Positions 11,641-22,791 of a stretch of 64,000 nucleotides of DNA are shown here, one piece after another. Positions within the stretch are counted from its first letter, which is position 1. The number at the start of each line of letters is the position of its first letter. The translations under genes and the position numbers were made by a program. Origin of the DNA: Vibrio coralliilyticus (GTDB lineage Bacteria > Pseudomonadota > Gammaproteobacteria > Enterobacterales > Vibrionaceae); the NCBI RefSeq assembly GCF_024449095.1, contig NZ_CP024627.1:2418001-2482000 (forward strand). The letters are read 5' to 3'. The notes below the pieces were generated by a model that was not told the origin of the DNA, ran no database searches, and saw nothing but the letters and a program-made list of their open reading frames with translations.

Positions 11641-12795
11641 TTACTTAAGCCCAAGCGCATATTTCAGCACCTGATTTTTCAGTGGTCCCGCATTTTCCGC
11701 CAACTTCAAGGCGGCATTACGCGCAAACTTCAATGGCGCTAGATCATTACTAAAGCTCTTATAAAAAAAGTCCATTCCCGATTGCATCAGCAAATTATCT
11801 GGACGACGCTTACGTTCATATAACTTTAGCAAGTCATGAGAAAGGTGTTTTTTATCTGCAGTGACTTCAAGCAGAGCTTCTACATCTTTAAAACCTATGT
11901 TAACTCCCTGCCCTGCCAGAGGATTAATCGTATGAGCCGCATCCCCTGCCAGCACACAACCTAACGAAGAGTAGGATTGTGCGTGTCGTCGAGTTAAAGG
12001 GAATGAACCAAACTGGAGTACTTTGATATCGCCTAACTCCTCAGGGAAATGAGCTAAAACCTCTTGTCTCAATTGCTCGTTACTCATTGAGCACAACTGC
12101 TTGATGCGTTTAGGTGAGTCATACCACACTAGCGAACCTTGATTACCGCACAACGGTAAAAATGAGCGTGGCCCAGAAGGAGTGAATTGCTGCCAAGTAA
12201 TGTCTTGCTGTGACCGCTCTGTTTCTACATTAATCAACATACAGTGCTGGCGATAGTCCCAAGCGGTCACTCCAATACCAGCAAGCGTTCGAACCTGAGA
12301 GTTTGCTCCATCTGCTCCAACGACCAAATTGGCTTCAAAACACTGACCAGAACTGAGTTTCACCGAACAAGGCTGACCGAATTGAATGTCATCTAAGCGG
12401 TCAGGGTAGCAAACTGTAATATTCGAGTACCGTTCAAATTCAGCCCATAAGCCTAACTGGATCAAACGATTTTCGACAATGTAGCCAAGTCGGTCCATAT
12501 TCAGTGCATCAGCATGAAAACGGGTTCTGCATTCCGGATGCTCCCAAGTCTCCAGCCTACGATAAGGACATACTCGCATCTGTGCTATTGCCTGCCATGC
12601 ACCCAGTTCTTCTAATATCGATACAGAATGCTCCGAAATTGCAGATACTCTGATATCCATCGACTGTTCAGGTTCAAATGGCTGAGGAGCACGGCCTTCA
12701 ACTACAACAACTTGTCGTCCTTGTTTTGCAAAACCGACAGCTATCGCAGCGCCAACCATACCTCCACCGATGATGGCTACATCATATCTGGTCAT
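11641..12795 (-). CDS. ubiF: Ubiquinone biosynthesis FAD-dependent hydroxylase UbiF
   Basis: A flavin monooxygenase of the UbiH/UbiF/VisC family, 384 residues. The FAD motif GGGMVGAAIAVGFAKQG is near the N-terminus and the second motif GDAAHTINPLAGQG is near 283-296. UbiF, rather than UbiH or UbiI, is favoured by close likeness to E. coli UbiF (CPYRRLETWE, WQQFTPSGPRSFLPL, LVWYDSP) and by its place divergent from miaB, as in E. coli. It hydroxylates the ring of the demethoxyubiquinol intermediate during ubiquinone synthesis. The start is ATG 12795, with ACAAGTT upstream and a weak ribosome binding site. Confidence 0.93.
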   Translation of the reverse strand: MTRYDVAIIGGGMVGAAIAVGFAKQGRQVVVVEGRAPQPFEPEQSMDIRVSAISEHSVSILEELGAWQAIAQMRVCPYRRLETWEHPECRTRFHADALNMDRLGYIVENRLIQLGLWAEFERYSNITVCYPDRLDDIQFGQPCSVKLSSGQCFEANLVVGADGANSQVRTLAGIGVTAWDYRQHCMLINVETERSQQDITWQQFTPSGPRSFLPLCGNQGSLVWYDSPKRIKQLCSMSNEQLRQEVLAHFPEELGDIKVLQFGSFPLTRRHAQSYSSLGCVLAGDAAHTINPLAGQGVNIGFKDVEALLEVTADKKHLSHDLLKLYERKRRPDNLLMQSGMDFFYKSFSNDLAPLKFARNAALKLAENAGPLKNQVLKYALGLK

Positions 12796-12955
12796 AACTT
12801 GTACTTTATTCTTTGATTATCAGGCTGTTTTTCATTGTACTTTTTCATTATCAAAATGTAACGAAAAACCTCAGCACAGATAAGGTCAAACCCCTTACAT
12901 AACATAGGATTTAACTGAATGTGTGACAGCACTAGTCAGTGAGTTTTTAAAGCAG

Positions 12956-13026
12956 TACAATACGCCGCTTACCGCCGAGAGGGCGGCTAAAATATCGTCA
13001 GCCACCTTGAAGCTAAAGAGTGGCTG
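12956..13026 (+). promoter_or_regulatory. miaB promoter candidate and structured leader
   Basis: TACAAT (12956-12961) with TAGTCA 17 bases upstream forms a plausible sigma-70 promoter for miaB. The following leader can fold two hairpins: CCGCC/GGCGG at 12972-12986 and CAGCCAC/GTGGCTG at 12999-13026. Neither has a T run. The leader is about 120 bases long. Confidence 0.45.
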
Positions 13027-13084
13027 GCATGGTTACACTGGGCGATTTGCTCCCTTAATTTAAACTAACGATCGAGCGAACAAC

Positions 13085-14509
13085 ATGAGTAAAAAACTGC
13101 TAATTAAAACCTGGGGCTGCCAGATGAACGAATACGATTCATCTAAGATGGCTGATCTACTGAATGCGGCAAACGGCTATGAGCTAACAGAAGAACCAGA
13201 AGAAGCAGACGTACTACTACTGAATACCTGTTCTATCCGCGAAAAAGCGCAAGAGAAGGTATTCCACCAGCTAGGTCGTTGGAAAACCCTGAAAGACAAA
13301 AAAGAAGGCGTTGTGATAGGCGTGGGTGGCTGTGTCGCCACTCAAGAAGGCGATCACATTCGCGAACGTGCTCCATACGTTGACGTGATCTTTGGCCCTC
13401 AGACCTTGCACCGTTTGCCAGAAATGATCAAACAATCGCAAAGCAACGAAGCGCCCGTCATGGACATTTCTTTTCCTGAAATAGAAAAGTTTGACCGCTT
13501 ACCAGAGCCAAAAGCCGAAGGTGCAACCGCGTTTGTATCTATCATGGAAGGCTGCTCTAAGTACTGTACCTATTGTGTTGTACCCTACACGCGTGGTGAA
13601 GAAGTCAGTCGCCCAATGGATGATGTACTCTTCGAAATCGCGCAGCTTGCTGATCAAGGCGTACGTGAAGTAAACCTATTAGGTCAGAACGTAAACGCAT
13701 ACCGTGGCCCAACACATGAAGGCGATATTTGCTCTTTCGCAGAATTACTACGTCTTGTTGCCTCTATTGATGGCATCGATCGTATTCGCTTCACAACTAG
13801 TCACCCACTAGAGTTCACTGACGACATCATCGCCGTCTACGAAGATACACCAGAGCTGGTAAGCTTCCTGCACCTACCAGTACAAAGTGGTAGTGACCGC
13901 ATTCTAACCATGATGAAGCGCCCACACACCGCGATTGAATACAAGTCGATCATTCGCAAGCTTCGTAAAGCGCGCCCAGATATCCAAATCAGTTCGGACT
14001 TTATTGTTGGCTTCCCTGGTGAAACCGACATGGATCACCAAGCGACGATGAAGCTCATCAAAGACGTCGATTTCGACATGAGCTTTAGCTTTATCTTCTC
14101 TCCTCGCCCGGGTACACCAGCAGCTGATTACCCATGCGATCTTTCAGAGCAAACCAAGAAAGAGCGTCTTTACGAGCTGCAACAAACAGTCAACGCACAA
14201 GCAATGCGTTACTCTCGTCTAATGCTAGGTACTGAGCAGCGCGTTCTTGTTGAAGGGCCTTCGAAAAAGAACCTAATGGAGCTGCGAGCACGTACAGAGA
14301 ATAACCGCGTGGTTAACTTTGAAGGCAACGCAGACCTAATTGGGCAATTTGTCGATGTCAAAATTACCGATGTTTTTGCTAACTCACTGCGTGGTGAAAT
14401 TGTTCGCACCGAGAAAGATATGGACCTGCGAACTGTCATTTCTCCAACTCAAATGATGGCGAAAACCAAACGCGAAGATGAGCTAGGTGTAGCAACCTTT
14501 ACGCCTTAA
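13085..14509 (+). CDS. miaB: tRNA-2-methylthio-N6-dimethylallyladenosine synthase MiaB
   Basis: A radical-SAM methylthiotransferase that adds the methylthio group to i6A37 in tRNAs reading UNN codons. It is 474 residues. The N-terminal methylthiotransferase domain has cysteines 12, 49 and 83. The radical-SAM cluster CSKYCTYC uses Cys157, 161 and 164. A TRAM domain is at the C-terminus (about 378-440). The four tRNA-Tyr genes in this window are among the UNN-decoding tRNAs it can act on. Confidence 0.98.
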   Translation: MSKKLLIKTWGCQMNEYDSSKMADLLNAANGYELTEEPEEADVLLLNTCSIREKAQEKVFHQLGRWKTLKDKKEGVVIGVGGCVATQEGDHIRERAPYVDVIFGPQTLHRLPEMIKQSQSNEAPVMDISFPEIEKFDRLPEPKAEGATAFVSIMEGCSKYCTYCVVPYTRGEEVSRPMDDVLFEIAQLADQGVREVNLLGQNVNAYRGPTHEGDICSFAELLRLVASIDGIDRIRFTTSHPLEFTDDIIAVYEDTPELVSFLHLPVQSGSDRILTMMKRPHTAIEYKSIIRKLRKARPDIQISSDFIVGFPGETDMDHQATMKLIKDVDFDMSFSFIFSPRPGTPAADYPCDLSEQTKKERLYELQQTVNAQAMRYSRLMLGTEQRVLVEGPSKKNLMELRARTENNRVVNFEGNADLIGQFVDVKITDVFANSLRGEIVRTEKDMDLRTVISPTQMMAKTKREDELGVATFTP

Positions 14510-14574
14510 GTTTGAAATTAGCTTGAATTTACCCAACTCTGATACCATCTTAGAGAAAGGTATATAAAGTCACT

Positions 14575-14602
14575 AAAAGCCCGGTCTAAATCGGGCTTTT
14601 TT
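14575..14602 (+). terminator. Terminator between miaB and phoH
   Basis: The stem AAAAGCCCG/CGGGCTTTT is followed by T. It lies 66 bases after miaB and just ahead of phoH, so read-through into phoH-ybeY-corC would be limited. Confidence 0.88.
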
Positions 14603-14628
14603 AGAGTGACAAACAATGAGAGGCAACT

Positions 14629-15726
14629 TTGAGCAATAAAATTGTGACTCTAGAGATCGATCTAGAACCTTCAGACAACCGCCGCCTTGCTAGCCTTTGC
14701 GGTCCTTTCGATGACAATATCAAGCACTTAGAACGCCGCTTAGGTGTTGAGATCAGCTACCGAGGCAATTTCTTTACCATTGTAGGTAAACCTCATACCG
14801 CTGCTGCTGCTCTTGAAATCATCAAGACACTTTACGTCAACACCGCACCTATACGCGGTAATATTCCAGATATTGAGCCAGAAGAAATCCATCTGGCTAT
14901 CAAAGAAACTGGCGTTCTCGAGCAAGATACCGAATCTAACATCGAGCATGGCAAAGAGGTCTTTATCAAGACCAAAAAAGGCGTGATAAAACCGCGTACA
15001 CCAAACCAGGCTCAGTATCTGGTCAATATGGTCACGCATGACATCTCTTTCGGTATTGGCCCAGCCGGTACAGGTAAGACATATCTTGCGGTTGCGGCAG
15101 CCGTAGATGCTCTAGAGCGTCAAGAGATTCGTCGTATTCTGCTAACACGTCCTGCTGTTGAAGCGGGTGAAAAACTGGGTTTTCTACCTGGTGACTTAAG
15201 CCAAAAAGTCGATCCGTATCTACGCCCACTCTATGACGCGCTGTTCGAAATGCTCGGCTTTGAAAAAGTCGAGAAGTTGATTGAACGCAATGTCATTGAA
15301 GTAGCGCCACTGGCTTATATGCGCGGTCGTACGTTGAATGATGCTTTCATTATTCTTGATGAAAGTCAGAACACTACTGTTGAACAGATGAAGATGTTCC
15401 TGACTCGTATCGGTTTTAATTCACGCGCAGTCATTACGGGTGACGTCACTCAAATCGACTTGCCTCGCGGGGCAAAATCCGGGCTTCGCCACGCCATTGA
15501 AGTGCTTAACGAGGTGGATGAAATAAGCTTTAATTTCTTCCAATCTGACGATGTCGTTCGACACCCAGTGGTTGCACGTATCGTCAATGCCTATGAGAAG
15601 TGGGAAGCGCAAGATCAGAAAGAGCGTAAAGAGTATGAGAAGCGACGTCGTGAAGAGCGTGAAGCAAAACTTCAGGAAGCGCCAACGGCTCAGCCTACTG
15701 TCACTCCGGAGACGAAACCTTCATGA
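14629..15726 (+). CDS. ybeZ: PhoH-like ATPase (YbeZ)
   Basis: A 365-residue PhoH-family NTPase. The Walker A motif GPAGTGKT is at 144-151 and a DESQ Walker B motif near 245. It is encoded next to ybeY in most bacteria and is thought to work with it in rRNA maturation or RNA turnover; its exact role is unsettled. The start is TTG 14629, because GAGAGG lies 5 bases upstream and the next in-frame homology begins at once. The Vibrio-specific C-terminal tail is charged, then rich in Pro and Thr. Its end overlaps the ybeY start by four bases. Confidence 0.94.
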   Translation: MSNKIVTLEIDLEPSDNRRLASLCGPFDDNIKHLERRLGVEISYRGNFFTIVGKPHTAAAALEIIKTLYVNTAPIRGNIPDIEPEEIHLAIKETGVLEQDTESNIEHGKEVFIKTKKGVIKPRTPNQAQYLVNMVTHDISFGIGPAGTGKTYLAVAAAVDALERQEIRRILLTRPAVEAGEKLGFLPGDLSQKVDPYLRPLYDALFEMLGFEKVEKLIERNVIEVAPLAYMRGRTLNDAFIILDESQNTTVEQMKMFLTRIGFNSRAVITGDVTQIDLPRGAKSGLRHAIEVLNEVDEISFNFFQSDDVVRHPVVARIVNAYEKWEAQDQKERKEYEKRRREEREAKLQEAPTAQPTVTPETKPS

Positions 15727-16193
15727 GCATCGAACTAGATCTTCAATTAGCAGTCGAAGATGAAAAAGGCCTACCAAGCTTTGAAGATGTTCATCTCTGG
15801 TTAAGCTCTACTGTGACAAAGTTTCAGCCTCAAGCCGAAGTCACCGTTCGTATTGTCGATGAGCAAGAAAGCCACCAGTTAAACCATGATTATCGTGGTA
15901 AAGATAAGCCAACCAATGTGTTGTCTTTTCCATTTGAAGCCCCTCCGGGTATTGAGATGGACTTACTGGGTGACCTTATCATCTGTAAACAAGTTGTGGA
16001 GCAAGAAGCTGCTCAGCAATCTAAGCCCTTAATGGCACACTGGGCGCATATGGTTGTACATGGTAGCCTGCATCTGCTAGGTTATGATCATATTGAGGAT
16101 GACGAAGCCGAAGAGATGGAGTCCCTCGAAACAGAAATCATGCTAGGTATGGGGTTTGAAGACCCATACATAGCTGAAAAAGAGTCACCTTAG
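15723..16193 (+). CDS. ybeY: Endoribonuclease YbeY (rRNA maturation factor)
   Basis: A single-strand-specific zinc endoribonuclease needed for 16S rRNA 3' end processing and ribosome quality control. It is 156 residues. The metal-binding signature [11 protein letters not shown] gives His113, His117 and His123. The ATGA overlap with phoH indicates translational coupling. Confidence 0.97.
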   Translation: MSIELDLQLAVEDEKGLPSFEDVHLWLSSTVTKFQPQAEVTVRIVDEQESHQLNHDYRGKDKPTNVLSFPFEAPPGIEMDLLGDLIICKQVVEQEAAQQSKPLMAHWAHMVVHGSLHLLGYDHIEDDEAEEMESLETEIMLGMGFEDPYIAEKESP

Positions 16194-16207
16194 GGTCACT
16201 CGCATGT

Positions 16208-16274
16208 GAGGGTTTGAGAGTTCATTATTTACCTCTCTCATGCCCTCAACGTGAGCTATCACACTTCTGATAGC
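16208..16274 (+). other. Two hairpins between ybeY and corC
   Basis: One stem pairs GAGGG-TTT-GAGAG with CTCTC-ATG-CCCTC (16208-16247). A second pairs GCTATC with GATAGC (16255-16274). No T run follows either, so they look like mRNA processing or stability elements inside the operon. Confidence 0.5.
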
Positions 16275-16293
16275 GTTACTTAATTGAGAAACA

Positions 16294-17193
16294 ATGAACG
16301 AAGACAATTCGCCCTCTTCTCTAGAAGGTAAAAAAGAAAAATCTGAAGGTCCGAGTAGAAAGTCCTTCTTCGGACGCCTAGGTCAACTATTTCAAGGCGA
16401 ACCTAAAGATCGCCAGGAGCTTGTGGAAGTATTCCGCGACTCAGAAGAAAATGACCTGATAGACCATGATACCCGAGACATGCTTGAAGGTGTTATGGAA
16501 ATCGCAGAAATGCGCGTGCGCGATATTATGATCCCACGCTCTCAAATGGTTACCGTTGATCGTAGCGACGACTTAGACGCTCTGGTTAACCTGATTACTG
16601 ACGCGCAACACTCGCGCTACCCTGTCATCAGTGAAGACAAAGACCATGTTGAAGGCATCCTGTTAGCGAAGGACTTACTTAAATATTTAGGCTCAGACAG
16701 TGCTCCATTTGATATTGAACAAGTGATTCGCCCTGCGGTTGTAGTTCCTGAAAGTAAACGAGTAGATCGTCTACTAAAAGAGTTCCGTGAGGAACGTTAT
16801 CACATGTCAATTGTCGTAGATGAGTTCGGTGGTGTTTCTGGTCTTGTGACTATCGAAGATATTCTCGAAGAAATCGTTGGAGACATCGAAGATGAGTTCG
16901 ATGACGAAGAAGAGCTCGATATCCGTAAACTCAGCAAACACACCTACGCAGTAAAAGCCCTGACAACCATTGAAGAGTTTAACGAAACCTTTCATACCTC
17001 CTTCAGTGATGAAGAAGTGGATACCGTTGGCGGCATGGTAATGACAGCGTTCGGCCACCTCCCTTCACGTGGTGAAGTAGTGGAGATCGAAAACTATAGC
17101 TTTAAAGTTACCTCTGCGGATAACCGCCGGGTGTTGCAACTTCAAGTGACAATACCTGACGAAGAGCCTCTTCCGGAACCAGCCGAAGAGTAA
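16294..17193 (+). CDS. corC: CorC/YbeX family protein (CNNM-like, cytoplasmic)
   Basis: A 299-residue protein with two CBS domains (about 75-195) and a C-terminal CorC_HlyC domain (about 210-290), and no membrane segment. CorC was first linked to Mg2+ and Co2+ efflux with CorA. More recent work connects YbeX to ribosome metabolism, which suits its place after ybeY. The sequence shows the DIMIPRSQM segment that opens the first CBS domain. Confidence 0.93.
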   Translation: MNEDNSPSSLEGKKEKSEGPSRKSFFGRLGQLFQGEPKDRQELVEVFRDSEENDLIDHDTRDMLEGVMEIAEMRVRDIMIPRSQMVTVDRSDDLDALVNLITDAQHSRYPVISEDKDHVEGILLAKDLLKYLGSDSAPFDIEQVIRPAVVVPESKRVDRLLKEFREERYHMSIVVDEFGGVSGLVTIEDILEEIVGDIEDEFDDEEELDIRKLSKHTYAVKALTTIEEFNETFHTSFSDEEVDTVGGMVMTAFGHLPSRGEVVEIENYSFKVTSADNRRVLQLQVTIPDEEPLPEPAEE

Positions 17194-17233
17194 CGCTAAT
17201 TTCCCCAAGTTCGGGGTATTCAGAAGTATTACG

Positions 17234-18742
17234 ATGATAAAAACACTTTTTCATCGCCTAAAACGGCCGCTTGCGGCCGTTTTTGTTGGCGCTCTCACCA
17301 CTTTGGCTTTTGCTCCTTACCAATTGTGGCCATTGGCCTTGCTAAGCCCTGTAATATTATTAGCTTTAATTCATAACCAATCACCTAAGCGGGCTCTTTG
17401 GGTCGGTTATGCTTGGGGAATCGGCCAATTTTCCACCGGTATCAGTTGGGTTCATATCAGTATTGATAACTTTGGTGGCATGCCTAAGATAGCCAGCGTT
17501 TTCTTAATGGCACTCCTGATTGGCTACCTGTCAATTTATTCTGGGCTGTTTACTTGGAGCCTGAACCGATTTTTCCCCAAATCGAATCGAACACGATTTC
17601 TTCTCGCAGCCCCAGCGATTTGGTTAATCTGTGACTGGCTGCGCGGCTGGGTTATGACAGGGTTTCCATGGCTTTGGCTTGGTTACAGTCAAATTGAAAG
17701 CCCATTAGCCAACTTTGCTCCTATTGGTGGTGTAGAACTATTAACAATACTCTTAGTCATTAGTGCTGGTAGCATCGTGTATGCTACTCATCACAAACAA
17801 TGGCTACATCTACTTATCCCTACAGTCATTTTTGCGACTGGTTACGGACTAAAGTCGGCAAACTGGGTCACCCTTAATCCAGATAGCACCACTAAGATCG
17901 CACTGATACAAGGCAATGTAGATCAAGCGAAAAAATGGCTACCGCAGGAACGCTGGCCAACCATCATGAAATACACGGATCTCACTCGTGAAAACTGGGA
18001 CGCAGATATCATCATCTGGCCAGAAGCGGCTATTCCGGCTTTTGAGTTCGAAATTTCTTCGTACCTGAGCAACTTAGATTCAGCAGCCAGAATGAATAAC
18101 AGTGCCGTTATTACAGGCGTGGTGAACCAAGGAGAAGACCGCCAGTTTTACAATAGTATTCTCACGGTTGGTCAAACTCCTTACGGTGACTACAGCTTTG
18201 ATATGACTGAACGCTACCATAAGCACCACCTGTTGCCTTTTGGTGAGTTTGTACCTTTTGAAGATATCCTCAGACCATTAGCACCGCTGTTTAATTTACC
18301 TATGTCTTCTTTCAGTCGTGGAGACTTCATCCAACCAAACATAGATGCTAATGGCAAACAGATGGCTCCCGCCCTCTGTTACGAGATTATTTTCAATGAA
18401 CAGGTGCGTGAAAATGTCACTGAGGATACTGACTTTATTTTAACCTTATCTAATGATGCATGGTTTGGTAGATCAATCGGTCCTCTGCAGCACATGGAAA
18501 TTGCTCGAATGAGAGCACTTGAATTGGGTAAACCTGTCATTCGTTCAACAAACAACGGAGTGACCGCAGTGACCGACTACAAAGGTAGAATCACAGCACA
18601 AGTCCCCCAATTCAATACTGAGGTACTGCGTACAGAGGTTATCTCGACAAATGGTCAGACACCCTACCGAGTATTTGGTACTTGGCCTTTGTATATCTGG
18701 GTAATGCTCAGTTTAATAATAGGTTGGCGATTGAAAGATTAA
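17234..18742 (+). CDS. lnt: Apolipoprotein N-acyltransferase
   Basis: An inner membrane enzyme that adds the third acyl chain to lipoproteins. It is 502 residues. Several membrane helices fill the first 205 residues, followed by a periplasmic nitrilase-like domain. The catalytic triad is visible as Glu264 (IIWPEA), Lys330 ([12 protein letters not shown]) and Cys382 (ALCYEIIF). A last membrane helix closes the protein. It follows corC by 40 bases, as in E. coli. Likely clients here include LptE, RlpA, MetQ, MltD and the small lipoproteins. Confidence 0.97.
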   Translation: MIKTLFHRLKRPLAAVFVGALTTLAFAPYQLWPLALLSPVILLALIHNQSPKRALWVGYAWGIGQFSTGISWVHISIDNFGGMPKIASVFLMALLIGYLSIYSGLFTWSLNRFFPKSNRTRFLLAAPAIWLICDWLRGWVMTGFPWLWLGYSQIESPLANFAPIGGVELLTILLVISAGSIVYATHHKQWLHLLIPTVIFATGYGLKSANWVTLNPDSTTKIALIQGNVDQAKKWLPQERWPTIMKYTDLTRENWDADIIIWPEAAIPAFEFEISSYLSNLDSAARMNNSAVITGVVNQGEDRQFYNSILTVGQTPYGDYSFDMTERYHKHHLLPFGEFVPFEDILRPLAPLFNLPMSSFSRGDFIQPNIDANGKQMAPALCYEIIFNEQVRENVTEDTDFILTLSNDAWFGRSIGPLQHMEIARMRALELGKPVIRSTNNGVTAVTDYKGRITAQVPQFNTEVLRTEVISTNGQTPYRVFGTWPLYIWVMLSLIIGWRLKD

Positions 18743-18753
18743 ACAAGAAAACG

Positions 18754-18784
18754 TTAAGGGCTGGTCATATTGACCAGCCCTTAA
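18754..18784 (+). terminator. Hairpin terminator after lnt
   Basis: The stem TTAAGGGCTGGTCA/TGACCAGCCCTTAA begins 11 bases after the lnt stop. The stem is strong but the trailing T run is short. Confidence 0.65.
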
Positions 18785-18832
18785 TCCATTCGATAAGCCA
18801 TTCCACTCATAATAGCTTTGTTAAGCACTGAC

Positions 18833-19303
18833 TTAGGGTTTTAAAGCTTGGCGACTAAATGCTTTGCTGCCACATTTGGTACAAGGAATGATGACCGTCG
18901 GGTGGTTATATTGAGTTTTATGCCCACAATCGTCACACACTAGAACGCCAAGACCAATCACTTCACCAGCCTGATAAAGTCCTTGATGCTCAAGATCAGC
19001 AAATAACTCCACCCACTCAACTTTAGTACGATCTGTGATTTCCAATAACCCTTGCCAAATAGAATCGGCGACCATCAGATAAAAAGGTCCGCTCTTAGAC
19101 TCTTCATAGCTATCCGCAAATTCCTTTAAATCTGATTTCACGTAGGCGGACACCAGTGCCAGTTCATCTTTGGTCAAATCATTGGCCGCTTCTACCACCT
19201 TTTCTGAGGTTTCAAAAACGTGCTTGACCTCATCGGGACTGTGTTTGAGTGCTTCCACCACATCATCAAACATTTCCTCATAACCTGCTTTACGTTTTGG
19301 CAT
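18833..19303 (-). CDS. Zinc ribbon-containing protein, YbeL/DUF1451 family
   Basis: A 156-residue soluble protein. The N-terminal two-thirds is helical and charged. The C-terminus has a zinc ribbon with paired cysteines CDDC and CTKC. The same family member, ybeL, sits beside leuS in E. coli, supporting orthology. A GGAGGT ribosome binding site precedes the ATG. Function is not established. Confidence 0.88.
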   Translation of the reverse strand: MPKRKAGYEEMFDDVVEALKHSPDEVKHVFETSEKVVEAANDLTKDELALVSAYVKSDLKEFADSYEESKSGPFYLMVADSIWQGLLEITDRTKVEWVELFADLEHQGLYQAGEVIGLGVLVCDDCGHKTQYNHPTVIIPCTKCGSKAFSRQALKP

Positions 19304-19442
19304 AGTAACCTCCTTCTAACCGCTCAGAAGAATTGAGCTCTGTAGACTATTGTTGTGCTCCTCTCCTTTAGGTATTCTATGACGATCTATTTATGTCTGT
19401 TCGAACTGAACTCACAATTTCCAAGATAACCGGATATCATCG

Positions 19443-22016
19443 ATGCAAGAGCAATATAACCCGCAAGATATTGAACGAAAAGTTCAAAAGCACTGGGATA
19501 ACAACAAAACCTTTGTTGTAAGTGAAGACCCAAACAAAGAAAAATTCTACTGTCTCTCTATGTTCCCTTATCCAAGTGGTCGACTGCACATGGGTCACGT
19601 GCGTAACTATACTATCGGTGATGTAGTCTCTCGTTTCCAGCGCCTACAAGGTAAAAACGTCATGCAACCAATCGGTTGGGATGCATTTGGTCTACCTGCA
19701 GAAAACGCTGCTGTTAAGAACAACACAGCTCCCGCACCTTGGACGTACGAAAACATCGAATACATGAAAAACCAGCTTAAGCTTCTTGGCTTTGGTTACG
19801 ACTGGAACCGTGAATTCGCAACATGTACACCTGAGTACTACCGTTGGGAACAAGAATTCTTCACTAAGCTCTACAATAAAGGCCTAGTTTACAAGAAGAC
19901 TTCATCAGTTAACTGGTGTCCAAACGACCAAACCGTACTTGCTAACGAGCAGGTTGAAGACGGCTGCTGCTGGCGCTGTGATACACCAGTAGAGCAAAAA
20001 GAAATTCCTCAGTGGTTCATCAAGATCACAGAGTACGCTCAAGAACTGCTTGACGACCTAGACAAACTTGAAGGTTGGCCTGAAATGGTTAAGACCATGC
20101 AGCGTAACTGGATCGGTCGCTCTGAAGGTGTGGAACTCAAGTTTGAAGTTAAGGGTCAGCAAGAGCTAGAAGTTTACACAACGCGTCCAGACACACTAAT
20201 GGGTGTGACTTACGTAGGTATCGCAGCAGGTCACCCTCTAGCTGCAATCGCAGCTGAGAACAACCCTGAGCTTGCTGCATTTATCGAAGAGTGTAAGAAC
20301 AACAAAGTAGCGGAAGCTGAGCTTGCGACAATGGAGAAGAAAGGTATGGCAACTGGCCTTACTGCTATTCACCCATTGAACGGTCGTGAAGTACCAATTT
20401 ACGTGGCTAACTTCGTACTGATGGACTACGGTACAGGTGCTGTAATGGCAGTACCTGCACACGACCAACGTGACTACGAGTTCGCAACTAAGTACGGCCT
20501 AGACATCATCCCTGTGATCAAGCCTGCTGATGACAGCGAGCTAAATATCTCTGAAGAAGCGTACACTGAGAAAGGCGTACTATTCGATTCAGGTGAGTTC
20601 GATGGCCTTGATTTCCAAGCAGCATTCGATGCAATCGCGGCCAAGCTAGAAACAGAAGGCAAAGGTACTAAGACTGTAAACTTCCGTCTACGTGACTGGG
20701 GGGTATCTCGTCAACGTTACTGGGGCGCGCCCATCCCAATGGTAACCACTGAAGATGGTGAAGTTCACCCAGTACCAGCTGACCAACTGCCAGTGATTCT
20801 TCCTGAAGACGTAGTAATGGACGGCGTAACAAGCCCAATCAAAGCTGATAAAGAGTGGGCAAAGACTACCTTTAACAGCGAACCTGCTCTACGTGAGACA
20901 GATACGTTCGATACCTTCATGGAGTCTTCTTGGTACTACGCACGTTACTGTTCACCACAAGCTGACGATATTCTAGATCCAGAAAAAGCGAACTATTGGC
21001 TACCAGTAGACCAGTACATCGGTGGTATCGAGCACGCTTGTATGCACCTATTGTACTCTCGTTTCTTCCACAAACTACTACGTGACGCAGGTTACGTAAC
21101 GTCTGACGAGCCGTTCAAGCAACTACTATGTCAAGGCATGGTACTAGCAGATGCGTTCTACCACGAGAACGACAAAGGCGGTAAAGAGTGGGTTGCTCCA
21201 ACTGACGTTGCTGTAGAGCGTGACGGTAAAGGTCGCATCACTTCTGCTAAAGACAACGAAGGTCGTGACGTAACACACTCAGGCATGATCAAGATGTCTA
21301 AGTCGAAGAACAACGGTATCGACCCACAAGAGATGGTAGACAAGTACGGTGCTGACACAGTACGTCTATTTATGATGTTTGCATCACCTGCAGACATGAC
21401 GCTTGAGTGGCAAGAGTCTGGCGTAGAAGGTGCTAACCGCTTCCTAAAACGTGTTTGGAAACTTGTTAATGAACACGCATCGAAAGGCGCGGCAGAAGCT
21501 GTTGATGCATCTGCACTGTCTAGCGACCAGAAAGCACTTCGTCGTGACGTACACAAGACTATCGCTAAAGTGACTGACGATATCGCTCGCCGTCAAACGT
21601 TCAACACAGCAATCGCAGCTATCATGGAACTGATGAACAAGCTAGCGAAAGCGCCTCAAGAATCAGCTCAAGATCGCGCCATCCTTGATGAAGCACTACA
21701 AGCTGTTGTTGTAATGCTTTACCCAATCACTCCGCACATTTCATTCGAAATGTGGGCAGCTCTGGGTCAAGAAGATATCGACAACGCAGCATGGCCAACT
21801 TTTGATGAAAAAGCACTGGTTGAAGACGAGAAGCTAATCATCGTTCAGGTTAACGGTAAGCTACGTGCGAAACTAACAGTACCAGCGGACATATCTAAAG
21901 AAGATATCGAAGCGCTTGGTCTAAACGATGAGAACGTGACTAAGTTCACTGAAGGCAAAACCGTACGTAAAGTTATCTACGTACCAGGTAAGCTGCTTAA
22001 CATTGTTGCAAACTAA
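19443..22016 (+). CDS. leuS: Leucine-tRNA ligase
   Basis: A class I aminoacyl-tRNA synthetase of 857 residues. The HIGH-type motif appears as HMGH near residue 50 and the KMSKS loop near 618. The CP1 editing domain (about 225-420) removes mis-charged residues. Cysteine pairs near 160-180 (CPND, CCWRC) form the zinc-binding module. It begins the leuS-lptE-holA group. Confidence 0.98.
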   Translation: MQEQYNPQDIERKVQKHWDNNKTFVVSEDPNKEKFYCLSMFPYPSGRLHMGHVRNYTIGDVVSRFQRLQGKNVMQPIGWDAFGLPAENAAVKNNTAPAPWTYENIEYMKNQLKLLGFGYDWNREFATCTPEYYRWEQEFFTKLYNKGLVYKKTSSVNWCPNDQTVLANEQVEDGCCWRCDTPVEQKEIPQWFIKITEYAQELLDDLDKLEGWPEMVKTMQRNWIGRSEGVELKFEVKGQQELEVYTTRPDTLMGVTYVGIAAGHPLAAIAAENNPELAAFIEECKNNKVAEAELATMEKKGMATGLTAIHPLNGREVPIYVANFVLMDYGTGAVMAVPAHDQRDYEFATKYGLDIIPVIKPADDSELNISEEAYTEKGVLFDSGEFDGLDFQAAFDAIAAKLETEGKGTKTVNFRLRDWGVSRQRYWGAPIPMVTTEDGEVHPVPADQLPVILPEDVVMDGVTSPIKADKEWAKTTFNSEPALRETDTFDTFMESSWYYARYCSPQADDILDPEKANYWLPVDQYIGGIEHACMHLLYSRFFHKLLRDAGYVTSDEPFKQLLCQGMVLADAFYHENDKGGKEWVAPTDVAVERDGKGRITSAKDNEGRDVTHSGMIKMSKSKNNGIDPQEMVDKYGADTVRLFMMFASPADMTLEWQESGVEGANRFLKRVWKLVNEHASKGAAEAVDASALSSDQKALRRDVHKTIAKVTDDIARRQTFNTAIAAIMELMNKLAKAPQESAQDRAILDEALQAVVVMLYPITPHISFEMWAALGQEDIDNAAWPTFDEKALVEDEKLIIVQVNGKLRAKLTVPADISKEDIEALGLNDENVTKFTEGKTVRKVIYVPGKLLNIVAN

Positions 22017-22055
22017 GAAAGTGTTGCGAACTAATCGCAAATAAATAAGTCTTAT

Positions 22056-22088
22056 GCAGGGTATTCATTATAGTACCCTGCTTTATTT
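22056..22088 (+). terminator. Terminator after leuS
   Basis: The stem GCAGGGTA/TACCCTGC with a ten-base loop is followed by TTTATTT, 40 bases after leuS. It may be partial, since lptE follows on the same strand. Confidence 0.7.
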
Positions 22089-22150
22089 ACCTCAGTGTAT
22101 TCAATGAGTAGCCTGAGATAAGTATCCCAATAATCGAGAAACATCCACTA

Positions 22151-22783
22151 ATGCGCCTATTTTCAATATCTACTTTAAAGCTAGCCAGTGTTGTTCTTAC
22201 TGCGAGCCTACTTTCTGCCTGTGGTTTCCACCTTCGTGGTGATTACTCTATCCCAGATGAACTTGAGACCATGTCGCTAACCAGTTATGACCAATACAGC
22301 AACTTTACTCGAATGATGAAAGGTCAGTTGCGCATGAGTGAAATTGAAGTCGTTCCACCAGCAGATAATATTCCCAACCTCCATTTAATCGGTGAAGGCG
22401 TTGGTGAACGCACCTTATCACTTTACCAAAACACGCGTGCAGCCGAGAAAGAGCTAACATTTCGAGCTTCTTACCGTGTAACCATTCCAGAGTTGGGTGA
22501 AAAAACCTTTTCTACCAGCGTCACTCGCAGCTACTTGGATAACCCACTCACCGCTCTGGCAAAGTCAGTGGAACGGGATATGATTGAAGACGAAATGCGC
22601 AAACTGGCCGCATCGCAAATTATTCGTCAGATGGCCCGATTAAAAGCCGATATAGAAGCCAATGAGCTTGAAATGGAAGAACAGGACATTCAGTTAAAGG
22701 CCGATGAAGAGCAATACCGCGTAAGGACCTACTTTTCAGATGAGTTCGCAACGCCTTCTGACAACAACTCTAACCTTCAGTAG
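22151..22783 (+). CDS. lptE: LPS assembly lipoprotein LptE
   Basis: An outer membrane lipoprotein that plugs LptD and helps place LPS in the outer leaflet. It is 210 residues. The signal peptide ends in the lipobox LSAC, with Cys24 lipidated, followed by GFHLRG, a family hallmark. The C-terminal tail is acidic. It sits between leuS and holA, as in E. coli (formerly rlpB). Confidence 0.93.
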   Translation: MRLFSISTLKLASVVLTASLLSACGFHLRGDYSIPDELETMSLTSYDQYSNFTRMMKGQLRMSEIEVVPPADNIPNLHLIGEGVGERTLSLYQNTRAAEKELTFRASYRVTIPELGEKTFSTSVTRSYLDNPLTALAKSVERDMIEDEMRKLAASQIIRQMARLKADIEANELEMEEQDIQLKADEEQYRVRTYFSDEFATPSDNNSNLQ

Positions 22784-22791
22784 AGCACCCA

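Noticed and set aside
21158..21556. Minus-strand open frame of 132 codons
   Set aside because: It is antisense to leuS and has low-complexity Ser-rich composition typical of a shadow frame.
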